DNA of 64,000 nt, taken from Nitriliruptoraceae bacterium (lineage in GTDB: Bacteria > Actinomycetota > Nitriliruptoria > Nitriliruptorales > Nitriliruptoraceae). Shown one piece after another: positions 7,844-16,410 of the stretch (the stretch's first letter is position 1; the number at the start of each line of letters is the position of its first letter). The position numbers and the translations under genes were made by a program. The stretch is taken from positions 248,001 to 312,000 of the forward strand of contig JAGYKW010000001.1 of assembly GCA_018401275.1 (NCBI GenBank), read 5' to 3'. The notes under the pieces are model-generated. The model saw nothing but the letters and a program-made list of their open reading frames with translations. It searched no databases and was not told the origin of the DNA.

Positions 7844-9261
7844 GCCGGGTGCGCGACCTCCGCGACGGCCGCCGCGACGGCCTTCGCGACCCGCTCGTTG
7901 AACACGCTCGGGATGATGTAGTCCGCACGCAGCTCCTCAGGAGAGATCACCGCGGCGATCGCCCGTGCGGCAGCGACCTTCATCTCCTCGGTGATGAAGC
8001 GGGCCTTCGCGTCGAACGCACCCCGGAAGATGCCGGGGAACGCGAGCACGTTGTTGATCTGGTTCGGATAGTCGCTGCGTCCGGTCGCCACGACCTTCGC
8101 GTGCTGGTGCGCGCCGACCGGATCGACCTCAGGGGTGGGGTTGGCGAGCGCGAACACGATCGCGTCGGGCGCCATGCGCGCGAGCTCCGCCGCGTCGAAC
8201 AGGTTCGGGCCCGACAGGCCGAGGAACACGTCGGCGCCGTCGAGCGCGTCGAGCAGCGTTCCCGTACGGCCCGTGTGGTTGCCGTGGTCGACGAACCACT
8301 GCTTGTTCTTGTCGAGCCCCTCGCGGCCGGGACCCAGGATGCCGCTGCGGTCCACCGCGATGATGTCCTTCACGCCCTCGGCGACGAGCAGCTGACCGCA
8401 CGCGGTCGCGGACGCGCCGGCGCCCGCCATCGCGACGGTGACCTCGCTGATGTCCTTGCCGACGACCTTCAGCGCGTTGATGAGGGCCGCGAGCACGACG
8501 ATCGCGGTGCCGTGCTGGTCGTCATGGAAGATCGGGATGTCGAGCTCGGCGCGCAGGCGCTCCTCGATCTCGAAGCAGCGTGGGGCGGAGATGTCCTCGA
8601 GGTTGATCCCGCCGAACGTCGGCGCGATGGCCTTGCAGATCATCACGATCTCGTCCACGTCCTTCGTGTCGAGGCAGATCGGGAAGCCGTCGACCCCGGC
8701 GAAGTGCTTGAACAGGGCCGCCTTGCCCTCCATCACCGGCATCGCCGCCGCCGGCCCGATGTCGCCCAGGCCCAGCACGGCCGAGCCGTCGGTGACGATC
8801 GCGACCGTGTTGCCCTTGATGGTGAGCGTGCGAGCGTCCTCGGGGTTCTCGTGGATGGCCATGCAGATGCGTGCGACGCCGGGCGTGTAGGCCATCGACA
8901 GGTCATCGCGGGTCTTGAGCGGCACGGTCGGGACCACCTCGAGCTTCCCACCGAGGTGCATCAGGAACGTGCGGTCGCTGACCTTGTGGACCTCGACGCC
9001 GTCGATCGCGCTGACCGCGGCCTGTACGCCGCCGGCCTGCTGCTGGTCACCGGCGTTGACCGACAGGTCAAGGGTGAGCTGCGGTGCAGCGGTGTCCACC
9101 ATGTCGATCGCGACGACGACCCCGCCGGCCTCGCCGACGGCGGTCGTGATGCGGCCGAGCGCCGTCGTGTCCGCGGCCGGCATGCGCAGCCGCATCACGA
9201 ACGAGTAGGACGCATTGGGCGTCGCGGCTCGCGAGTCGTTCTCTGTGGACGGTCCGCTCAT
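7840..9261 (-). CDS. NAD-dependent malic enzyme with N-terminal ACT domain
   Basis: A 473-aa enzyme that converts malate to pyruvate and CO2. Residues 1-90 form an ACT-like domain (SYSFVMRLRMPAADTTALGRITTAV), which suggests allosteric control by a small ligand. The catalytic part has MAYTPGVARI, the KGNTVAIVTDGSAVLGLGDIG block, the metal site FHDDQHGTA, and the dinucleotide-binding motif AGAGASATA. The C-terminal SDYPNQINNVLAFPGIFRGA block is diagnostic. ATG 9261 is required because the frame further upstream runs into tRNA-Gly. The enzyme feeds pyruvate or reducing power from the citric acid cycle. Confidence 0.93.
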   Translation of the reverse strand: MSGPSTENDSRAATPNASYSFVMRLRMPAADTTALGRITTAVGEAGGVVVAIDMVDTAAPQLTLDLSVNAGDQQQAGGVQAAVSAIDGVEVHKVSDRTFLMHLGGKLEVVPTVPLKTRDDLSMAYTPGVARICMAIHENPEDARTLTIKGNTVAIVTDGSAVLGLGDIGPAAAMPVMEGKAALFKHFAGVDGFPICLDTKDVDEIVMICKAIAPTFGGINLEDISAPRCFEIEERLRAELDIPIFHDDQHGTAIVVLAALINALKVVGKDISEVTVAMAGAGASATACGQLLVAEGVKDIIAVDRSGILGPGREGLDKNKQWFVDHGNHTGRTGTLLDALDGADVFLGLSGPNLFDAAELARMAPDAIVFALANPTPEVDPVGAHQHAKVVATGRSDYPNQINNVLAFPGIFRGAFDAKARFITEEMKVAAARAIAAVISPEELRADYIIPSVFNERVAKAVAAAVAEVAHPA

Positions 9262-9327
9262 CAGGGTCGACTCCAGGTCGGGAGGGCTGCTCGGGAGAAC
9301 TCGGGAGAGGGGGTGGGGGAGCGATGG

Positions 9328-9399
9328 AGCGGGTGACGGGAATCGAACCCGCATCACCGGCTTGGAAGGCCGGAGCTCTGGCCATTGAGCTACACCCGC
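9328..9399 (-). tRNA. tRNA-Gly (TCC)
   Basis: A complete 72-nt cloverleaf. The acceptor GCGGGTG pairs with CACCCGC, the anticodon loop is CTTCCAA (anticodon TCC), and the discriminator is T, usual for bacterial tRNA-Gly. CCA is encoded at 9325-9327. It lies just upstream of the malic enzyme gene on the same strand. Confidence 0.95.
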
Positions 9400-9483
9400 A
9401 TCGATCGCGCCAGCCTAGCCCCGGCCGCATGCAGGTCATCGGCCGTGGCCGCCTCTCGCTCCCGTGCCGTGACAGCCACGGGG

Positions 9484-9489
9484 TAGGTT
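9484..9489 (+). promoter_or_regulatory. -10-like TAGGTT before the S30AE-like gene
   Basis: TAGGTT lies 37 bases before ATG 9527 in the short gap after tRNA-Gly. It belongs to the recurring TA(G/C)NNT set. No clear -35 box is seen. Confidence 0.35.
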
Positions 9490-9526
9490 GCACATCGGAC
9501 CATCCACCCGCGACCGGGAGCGACCG

Positions 9527-9850
9527 ATGCCCACCATCCAGGACCGCCTACGACTCGTCCCTGAGTTCCGTTCCGACGAGCGCGACGGCATCCTCGGTGT
9601 GCTGTTCGGTCGACTCGAGCGGCGGCTGTCGCACTGGACGCCCGAGCAGGTCGAGCTCGAGCTCTCGGTGAAGGAGCGTGACAGGCCCGGTCAGCGCACG
9701 GTGCTCGAGTGCTGGATCTCGGGGGTGCCGCGGATGGTCGCGACGTCGACCGAGACCGACCTCGACCATGCCGTGATCGAGGTCCGCGACGACCTGTTCC
9801 GCCAGCTCAACCGCTACGTGACCCGACGCGAGGACTCGCGCCGCGACTGA
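9527..9850 (+). CDS. Small S30AE/HPF-like protein (possible ribosome hibernation factor)
   Basis: A 107-aa protein. The segment VELELSVKERDRPGQRTVLECWISGVPRMVATSTETDLDHAVIEVRDDLFRQLNRYV has the order of strands and final helix seen in the S30AE domain of HPF/RaiA, including the DL-AI-x(4)-L-RQL-RY helix. It lacks the C-terminal dimerisation domain of long HPF. ATG 9527 is chosen because the homology begins there. It stands alone between tRNA-Gly and tRNA-Pro. An unrelated small alpha/beta protein remains possible. Confidence 0.6.
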   Translation: MPTIQDRLRLVPEFRSDERDGILGVLFGRLERRLSHWTPEQVELELSVKERDRPGQRTVLECWISGVPRMVATSTETDLDHAVIEVRDDLFRQLNRYVTRREDSRRD

Positions 9851-9883
9851 CCGTCGACCGCCGGCCCGAGCACGGCCGACTGG

Positions 9884-9957
9884 TCGGGGTGGCCGGATTC
9901 GAACCGACGACCCCCTGCTCCCAAAGCAGGTGCGCTACCAAGCTGCGCCACACCCCG
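9884..9957 (-). tRNA. tRNA-Pro (TGG)
   Basis: A complete 74-nt cloverleaf. The acceptor CGGGGTG pairs with CACCCCG, the anticodon loop is TTTGGGA (anticodon TGG), and the first base is C, typical of bacterial tRNA-Pro. A73 is followed by an encoded CCA at 9881-9883. It is divergent from tig, whose promoter must lie in the 58 bases between them. Confidence 0.95.
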
Positions 9958-10015
9958 GACCGGGCGCAGGATACGACCCACTGGACCGACTCCCCGACGA
10001 CCGAACGGCAGCCCT

Positions 10016-11422
10016 GTGACCAGCCCCGTGACGACCGACGTCGAGCGCCTCGATGACGTGAGCGTGAAGCTCAGCGTCGAGGCCGCGCCCGAGCGCGTGC
10101 GCGCAGCGTTCGACCGTGCCGCGCGCACCATCGCGAAGGACATCAGCGTCCCCGGCTTCCGCAAGGGCAAGGCGCCACGTCGTGTCGTCGAGCAGCGTGT
10201 CGGGACCGCAGCGATCGCGCAGGCCGCGCTCGACGAAGCCCTCCAGGAGTTCTTCGTGGAGGCGCTGCGCGCGACCGAGCTGGACACGGTCGCGCGCCCG
10301 CAGATCGACGTCGAACGCTTCGACGAGGCGGACGGCTGCGCGTTCACCGTCACCGTCGAGGTGCGTCCGGAGATCACGCCCGCCGACCATCATGGCATCA
10401 CCGTCTCCCACCCCGAGTGGCAGGTCCCCGACGCCGACATCACGGCGCAGCTCGACCGGCTGCGCGAGCAGTTCGCCGAGGTCGAGGTCGTCGATCGTGC
10501 GGCGGCCGCAGGGGACCTCGTGACCCTCGACCTGCGGCTGAGCGTCGACGGCGCCGAGGTCGAGTCGGCGCGCGTCGAGGGTGCGCTCTACGAGGTCGGC
10601 TCCGGTGGTGTCACGCCCGAGCTCGACCGTCGAGCGCTGGGTGCGAGCGCGGGTGACGTGCTCACGTACGACGACGAGCTGCCCGAGGCCTACCCCGAGC
10701 ACGGTGGTGCGACCGCGACGTTCACCGTCACGATCACCGACGTGCGCGAGAAGCGTCTGCCTGAGCTCGACGATGACTTCGCCGACACCGCGGGCGGCTT
10801 CGACACCTTCGACGAGATGCGGGCCGATGTCGCGGACTCCCTCGCCCGCCGCCGCATCCTCGAGGGGCGTCACGAGCTGCGTGGCGTCGTCACCGAGGCC
10901 TACGTCGCGCTGCATGACGTGCCCGTCCCGCCGACGATGCTCGCCGATGCGGTCGCCGAGCGCCTCGAGCGGCTCGCGCTCGAGGCTCAGCAGTTCGGAG
11001 GGACGCTCGACGAGCTCCTGCAGCTCGAGGGCACGTCGCGCGAGGACTACGAGGTGCGCCTGGGCGAGCAGATGACGACGATGCTGCGCGCGCAGCTCGT
11101 CCTCGACGCCCTGGCGCGGGGGCTCGGGCTCACCGTGCAGGCCGCGGACCTCGACCGCGAGTTCTCCCGGCTCGCGATGGAGCATCGGACCGACCCGAAG
11201 CGCATCGCGGAGCTCGTGCGCGACCAGGGCACGCTCCCGGTGCTCGTGGGTGACGTGCTGCGCCGCAAGGCCATCGACGTCGTCGTCGAGGCGGCGGACA
11301 TCACCGGCGGTCCTGATGACGCGACGATGCGACGCCTCGGGCTCGTCGACGAGGAGCCTGCACCGGAGGAGCCGGCGGCCGAGGAGTCCTCACCGGAGGA
11401 GCCGGCGGCCGAGGAGTCCTGA
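10016..11422 (+). CDS. tig: Trigger factor, ribosome-associated chaperone and prolyl isomerase
   Basis: A 468-aa chaperone that meets nascent chains at the ribosome exit. The ribosome-binding signature VPGFRKGKAPRRVVEQRVG is at residues 42-60, followed by a degenerate FKBP-type isomerase domain (about 150-240) and the long helical C-terminal arms. The tail is acidic and made of a duplicated 10-residue unit. The start is GTG 10016, preceded by the short gap to the divergent tRNA-Pro. It heads the tig-clpP-clpX cluster, which couples folding of new proteins to their degradation. Confidence 0.95.
   Translation: MTSPVTTDVERLDDVSVKLSVEAAPERVRAAFDRAARTIAKDISVPGFRKGKAPRRVVEQRVGTAAIAQAALDEALQEFFVEALRATELDTVARPQIDVERFDEADGCAFTVTVEVRPEITPADHHGITVSHPEWQVPDADITAQLDRLREQFAEVEVVDRAAAAGDLVTLDLRLSVDGAEVESARVEGALYEVGSGGVTPELDRRALGASAGDVLTYDDELPEAYPEHGGATATFTVTITDVREKRLPELDDDFADTAGGFDTFDEMRADVADSLARRRILEGRHELRGVVTEAYVALHDVPVPPTMLADAVAERLERLALEAQQFGGTLDELLQLEGTSREDYEVRLGEQMTTMLRAQLVLDALARGLGLTVQAADLDREFSRLAMEHRTDPKRIAELVRDQGTLPVLVGDVLRRKAIDVVVEAADITGGPDDATMRRLGLVDEEPAPEEPAAEESSPEEPAAEES
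11363..11422 (+). repeat. 30-bp tandem duplication at the 3' end of tig
   Basis: Two copies of a 30-bp unit starting at 11363 and 11393 are identical except near the stop codon. They encode the acidic repeat PEEPAAEESS at the trigger factor C-terminus. In-frame expansion of this unit would only change tail length. Confidence 0.9.
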
Positions 11423-11474
11423 GCGGACCTGCGCCGCAGCGGCACAGGCCCGAGGTCGGCCTCCGTCACGGCGC

Positions 11475-11480
11475 TACCCT
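11475..11480 (+). promoter_or_regulatory. -10-like TACCCT before clpP
   Basis: TACCCT lies 44 bases before GTG 11525, in the gap of about 100 bases between tig and clpP. It fits the TA(G/C)NNT pattern and would allow clpP to be transcribed apart from tig. Confidence 0.35.
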
Positions 11481-11524
11481 CAGCCACCGATGACCGGCCC
11501 AGCGTGGGCCCGAACGGAGCCCTC

Positions 11525-12223
11525 GTGATCAGCCTCTCCGCCGACCTCCCCGCCGGCGATCGTGACGCCGCCCGTGGGGTGCGCGACGTGGTCGATGCCC
11601 CTCGCGCCAACTACTACGTGCCGACGGTCATCGAGCAGACCAACCGCGGCGAGCGCGCGTTCGACATCTACTCGCGTCTGCTCCAGCAGCGCATCGTGTT
11701 CCTCGGCACACCGGTCAACGATGACGTCGCGAACGTCGTGATGGCCCAGCTCCTCCACCTGGAGTCCGAGGACCCCGACAAGGACATCGCGATCTACATC
11801 AACTCGCCGGGCGGGTCGATCACCTCGCTGTTCGCGATCTACGACACGATGCAGTTCATCAAGTGCGACGTCCAGACGATCTGCATGGGTCAGGCCGCAT
11901 CAGCCGCGGCGGTCCTGCTCGCGTCGGGGACCAAGGGGAAGCGGCTCGCGCTGCCGAACTCCCGTGTGCTGCTGCACCAGCCGTCAGGCGGTGCGGAGGG
12001 TCAGTCGGTCGACATCGAGATCCAGGCGCGCGAGATCCTGCGCATGCGCGACATGCTCGACGCGATCCTCGCCGAGAAGACCGGCCAGTCGGTCGAGCGC
12101 ATCCGCAAGGACACGGACCGCGACTTCATCCTCAGCGCCGACGAGGCGCTCGAGTACGGCCTGATCGACGCGATCATCACGAGCCGCAAGACCGTCCCGC
12201 CGGCGATCGCCGCCGTCTCCTGA
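11525..12223 (+). CDS. clpP: ATP-dependent Clp protease proteolytic subunit
   Basis: A serine protease of 232 aa that forms the barrel-shaped degradation chamber. The catalytic triad is visible: Ser126 in [12 protein letters not shown], His151 in [12 protein letters not shown], and Asp200 in [13 protein letters not shown]. The NSPGG loop is intact. GTG 11525 is preferred over GTG 11504 because a GGAG ribosome binding site lies 5 bases before it. The N-terminus is about 20 residues longer than in E. coli, as often seen in actinobacteria. clpX follows, so protease and unfoldase are made together. Confidence 0.95.
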   Translation: MISLSADLPAGDRDAARGVRDVVDAPRANYYVPTVIEQTNRGERAFDIYSRLLQQRIVFLGTPVNDDVANVVMAQLLHLESEDPDKDIAIYINSPGGSITSLFAIYDTMQFIKCDVQTICMGQAASAAAVLLASGTKGKRLALPNSRVLLHQPSGGAEGQSVDIEIQAREILRMRDMLDAILAEKTGQSVERIRKDTDRDFILSADEALEYGLIDAIITSRKTVPPAIAAVS

Positions 12224-12298
12224 CCTGACGTCCGTCGGCAGCCTGACGTCCGTCCACAGGTGGGTGAGCGCCTGGCGACTCCGCCCGACCCCCGCGGT

Positions 12299-12304
12299 TA
12301 CGCT
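12299..12304 (+). promoter_or_regulatory. -10-like TACGCT before clpX
   Basis: TACGCT lies 50 bases before ATG 12355 in the 131-base gap between clpP and clpX. It suggests that clpX has its own promoter in addition to read-through from clpP. Confidence 0.35.
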
Positions 12305-12354
12305 CCGACCCGTGCGGCCGGCAGCCGGGAGCCGCAGGTCGGGACGAGGCGAGC

Positions 12355-13650
<1,296 letters not shown>

Positions 13651-13702
13651 GCCTGCAACTTCCCGCTCGGAGCCCCTCTGGCGCACAGCGACGCGTCTGC
13701 GC

Positions 13703-13708
13703 TAGCCT
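13703..13708 (+). promoter_or_regulatory. -10-like TAGCCT before the rhodopsin gene
   Basis: TAGCCT lies in the 145-base gap after clpX and 87 bases before the rhodopsin ATG, leaving an untranslated leader of about 80 bases. A ribosome binding site, GGGAGAG, is at 13783-13789. No -35 consensus is obvious. Light or carbon control cannot be inferred from this gap. Confidence 0.35.
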
Positions 13709-13795
13709 TCCGCACGGCACGACGCGATCCCCGCGCTCTTGCGTGGATGGCGAATCGGCGGATAACTGGTCCGCCCTGGCACGGGAGAGTTCTGG

Positions 13796-14536
13796 ATGCA
13801 AAGCATCGGTGCACTTGGTCTCAGCGCGAATCAGGTCATGGTCGTTGGGGGGTTCTTCTCGCTCACCTTCGCTGTGTTCCTCGGGAGCGCGATCTTCTTC
13901 TTCGTCAGCCGGATGGACGTATCGCCGGCCTACCGCATGGCGGTCACCATCTCTGGCGTGATCGTCACGATCGCTGGCTACCACTACTTCCGCATCATGC
14001 AGTCCTTCGACAAGGCCGTCACCGAGGGTGCGGGCTTCAACGAGGCCTACCGCTACGTCGACTGGGTCGTGACCGTCCCGCTCCTGCTCACCGAGCTGGT
14101 GCTGGTCCTCTCGATCGCCCCTGCGCGCCGTCGCGCCCTGCTCAACAAGCTCGTGCCGTACTCGTTCCTGATGATCGTGCTCGGCTACCCGGGTGAGACC
14201 TCGAGCGACTCGACCACGCAGTGGATCTTCTGGGCCGCGTCGATGGTGTTCTTCGTCCTGATCCTCGCGACGCTCTTCGGTGAGCTCACGAAGCAGATCG
14301 CCTCGGAGAACCCGGCCGTCCAGGGCACGCTCAAGACGCTGCGCACGGTCCTGCTCGTGACGTGGAGCTTCTACCCGATCGCCTACCTCGCGCCGGTGCT
14401 GCTCGCCGACGCAGGCCTCGCGTTCGTGATCGTGAACGTCGGCTACGCCATCGCGGACATCACCGCGAAGGCTGGCTACGGCCTCATGATCCACCACGTC
14501 GCCAAGATCAAGACGGAGCACAGCATCGCCGCCTGA
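13796..14536 (+). CDS. Light-driven proton-pumping rhodopsin (xanthorhodopsin/actinorhodopsin-like)
   Basis: A 246-aa, seven-helix retinal protein. Helix C reads RYVDWVVTVPLLLTE: Asp89 is the proton acceptor, Thr93 the middle residue and Glu100 the donor, the DTE set of outward proton pumps. His63 in GYHYFRIM matches the His partner of the acceptor. Lys225 in IADITAKAGYGL is the Schiff-base lysine, with Asp221 as second counterion. Leu97 occupies the green/blue tuning position and predicts green absorption. Aligned by eye, Trp146 sits where xanthorhodopsin has the Gly that makes room for a carotenoid antenna, so antenna binding is unlikely. GYPGE after helix D fits the xanthorhodopsin/actinorhodopsin group. 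No carotenoid or retinal synthesis gene is in the window. Confidence 0.95.
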   Translation: MQSIGALGLSANQVMVVGGFFSLTFAVFLGSAIFFFVSRMDVSPAYRMAVTISGVIVTIAGYHYFRIMQSFDKAVTEGAGFNEAYRYVDWVVTVPLLLTELVLVLSIAPARRRALLNKLVPYSFLMIVLGYPGETSSDSTTQWIFWAASMVFFVLILATLFGELTKQIASENPAVQGTLKTLRTVLLVTWSFYPIAYLAPVLLADAGLAFVIVNVGYAIADITAKAGYGLMIHHVAKIKTEHSIAA

Positions 14537-14552
14537 TCGACGACCGCACTTC

Positions 14553-14582
14553 ACGGAGGGGGCGCTGCGGCGCCCCCTCCGT
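14553..14582 (+). terminator. Strong hairpin after the rhodopsin gene
   Basis: A perfect 12-bp stem, ACGGAGGGGGCG with CGCCCCCTCCGT, and a 6-base loop begin 16 bases after the rhodopsin stop. There is no clean T-run, as usual in such GC-rich genomes. It separates the rhodopsin transcript from the next gene and makes the rhodopsin monocistronic. Confidence 0.75.
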
Positions 14583-14597
14583 CGTCGTCGTGGGGCG

Positions 14598-14603
14598 TAC
14601 GCT
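14598..14603 (+). promoter_or_regulatory. -10-like TACGCT before the DUF2157-like gene
   Basis: TACGCT follows the rhodopsin terminator and lies 14 bases before ATG 14618, giving a very short leader. A GAGG ribosome binding site is at 14607-14610. Confidence 0.35.
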
Positions 14604-14617
14604 GCCGAGGTGCCCGC

Positions 14618-15655
14618 ATGAGGGCCGGACGAGGTGCGGCGGTGGATCGCGACACGCTCAGGGTTCGGATCGACGCCTGGACCCAGGCAGGCATCATCTC
14701 GCCCGAACAGGCCGCCCGAATCCTCGCGCACGAGGCCCCTGCCTCGTCGCCCGTGAGCGAGTCGGCACCGCGGCCGGATCGGCGTGCGCGACTCGCCGAG
14801 GTCGTCGGGTACGTCGGGGCGGCCTTCGCGCTGGGCGCCATCGGTCTGCTGCTGGCAGAGACCTGGGCGGACCTGCTGCCGTGGGCGCGTGTGACGCTCG
14901 CAGCCCTGCTCACCGTCGTCGCGCTCGCCTCGGGTGGTCTCGTCGTGCGGCGGTCCGGCCCCTCACTGCACCGGCTCGCCGGGGTGCTCTGGACCTCCGG
15001 TATCGCGGGCGTGGCCTGGCTCAGTGGGGTCCTCGCCACCGACGTCCTCGCCCTTCCCGAGCGGTCCATCGCCCTCGCGGTCGGCCTGCCGGCCGCCGTC
15101 GTGGGTGGCGTGCTGCTCGCACTCGGTCGGCACGTGCTCGTCCAGGTCGCGACCCTCGTCGCGCTCGGTGTCAGCGCCGTCGCGACGGTCATGATGATCG
15201 CCCCGCTCCCTCCGGGTCCCAACGCGTACGGCGTCCTCGTGCTCGGGGGCGGCGTGACCTGGGCGCTCGCCGGAGCCGGCGGGTGGCTCGGCCCGAGGAT
15301 GAGCGCGGAGCTGTCCGGCGGAGCGGTCGCGCTCATCGGGACACAGATCCTTGCGGCGTCGGACCGTCCGTTGCTCGCGCTCGCCGTCGGCGTGCTGACC
15401 GCCGGCCTGCTCGTCGCTGCGTCGCTGCCCGGGCAGCGCGTGCACCTGCTGTTCCTCGGTGCGCTCGGGCTGTTCGTCACCGTCCCGCGGCTCGTCTTCG
15501 CACTGTTCGCCGACACGCTCGGCGCGCCGGCGACGTTGCTCACCACCGGCGTGCTCCTGATCCTGCTGGCGACCGGACTGGGCAGGGTCCGACGTTCCCA
15601 GGGCGCGCACGAGGTCCCGCAGGTCCGCCCGGGCCAGGAGGTCGGACATGGCTGA
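14618..15655 (+). CDS. DUF2157-like polytopic membrane protein
   Basis: A 345-aa protein. A short cytoplasmic helix-rich head, RIDAWTQAGIISPEQAARILAHE, matches the start of DUF2157 proteins. It is followed by ten or so hydrophobic segments from residue 60 to the end. The function of this family is unknown. GAGG lies 7 bases before ATG 14618; GTG 14642 would remove only eight residues. The 3' end overlaps the next gene by 8 bases, so the two are translationally coupled and may act together. Confidence 0.65.
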   Translation: MRAGRGAAVDRDTLRVRIDAWTQAGIISPEQAARILAHEAPASSPVSESAPRPDRRARLAEVVGYVGAAFALGAIGLLLAETWADLLPWARVTLAALLTVVALASGGLVVRRSGPSLHRLAGVLWTSGIAGVAWLSGVLATDVLALPERSIALAVGLPAAVVGGVLLALGRHVLVQVATLVALGVSAVATVMMIAPLPPGPNAYGVLVLGGGVTWALAGAGGWLGPRMSAELSGGAVALIGTQILAASDRPLLALAVGVLTAGLLVAASLPGQRVHLLFLGALGLFVTVPRLVFALFADTLGAPATLLTTGVLLILLATGLGRVRRSQGAHEVPQVRPGQEVGHG

Positions 15656-16364
15656 GGCTCCGCTCCCGCCGCCAGGCACCCCCGTGCTCGATGCGCACGT
15701 CGAGCGCGACGAGCGCCGGGTCGCCTGGCTGCTCGGCGCTGCGGCCGTCACCGCGGTCATCACGCTCGCGCTGGTGCTCACCCTGGGACTCCAGCGTCCC
15801 CCGGAGCTCGCTGCCCTCGCCGCCGACCAGCGACCGGAACACGCGCTCGCGATCCTGTCCTACCGCGACGGCGAGCGCGGCCAGTGCCTCGACGTCGTCA
15901 CGCCGACAGGTGAGGTGCGCGAACTGCGCTGCTCGCGCGACGGCATCGGTTCGCTCGTCGGCTGGGACGAGCGCGGCATCCTCATCAGCCGCTTCGGGAT
16001 GTCAGCAGAACGCATCGAGGCCTTCGACCCTGCGTCCGGCAGCTCGCAGCCGCTCGACGACGTCGACCCTCGCACGCTCGACGCGCAGTACCGGTCACTC
16101 GGCGCCATGATCGACCGTGAGGGAGGTGTCCTCACGGTGCGCGACGGGAGCGGAGACGTGCGCTGGAGCGTGGAGGTCGGCGACGGCTACCGCATCGAGA
16201 ACTCCGTCGAGCACCCGACGACGGGTGACCTCGCACTGATCGACAACGCCGGACGTCTCCTGCTGCTCGCAGCCGGTGCCGACGAGCCTCGGGTGTGGGT
16301 CGCGGACATCGGGATCACGTTCGGTGAGGTGGTCTGGGAGGGGACGGGACCGACGACGGACTAG
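15648..16364 (+). CDS. Hypothetical protein with one membrane anchor
   Basis: A 238-aa protein. A cytoplasmic Pro-rich start is followed by one transmembrane helix at about residues 28-48 (LLGAAAVTAVITLALVLTLGL) and an extracytoplasmic domain of about 185 residues. The domain has repeated beta-strand and turn patterns such as GERGQCLDVVTPTGEVRELRC and GGVLTVRDGSGDVRWSVEVG, which resemble a small beta-propeller or sandwich. I do not recognise the family. It is coupled to the DUF2157-like gene upstream. Confidence 0.65.
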   Translation: MAEAPLPPPGTPVLDAHVERDERRVAWLLGAAAVTAVITLALVLTLGLQRPPELAALAADQRPEHALAILSYRDGERGQCLDVVTPTGEVRELRCSRDGIGSLVGWDERGILISRFGMSAERIEAFDPASGSSQPLDDVDPRTLDAQYRSLGAMIDREGGVLTVRDGSGDVRWSVEVGDGYRIENSVEHPTTGDLALIDNAGRLLLLAAGADEPRVWVADIGITFGEVVWEGTGPTTD

Positions 16365-16367
16365 CCT
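16362..16367 (+). promoter_or_regulatory. -10-like TAGCCT before valS
   Basis: TAGCCT overlaps the stop codon of the preceding gene and lies 43 bases before GTG 16411. It is followed by an AGGGGAG ribosome binding site at 16399-16405. Confidence 0.35.
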
Positions 16368-16410
16368 CCCGACGCGTCGCGCACGCCGTCACCGACGAAG
16401 GGGAGCTGCC

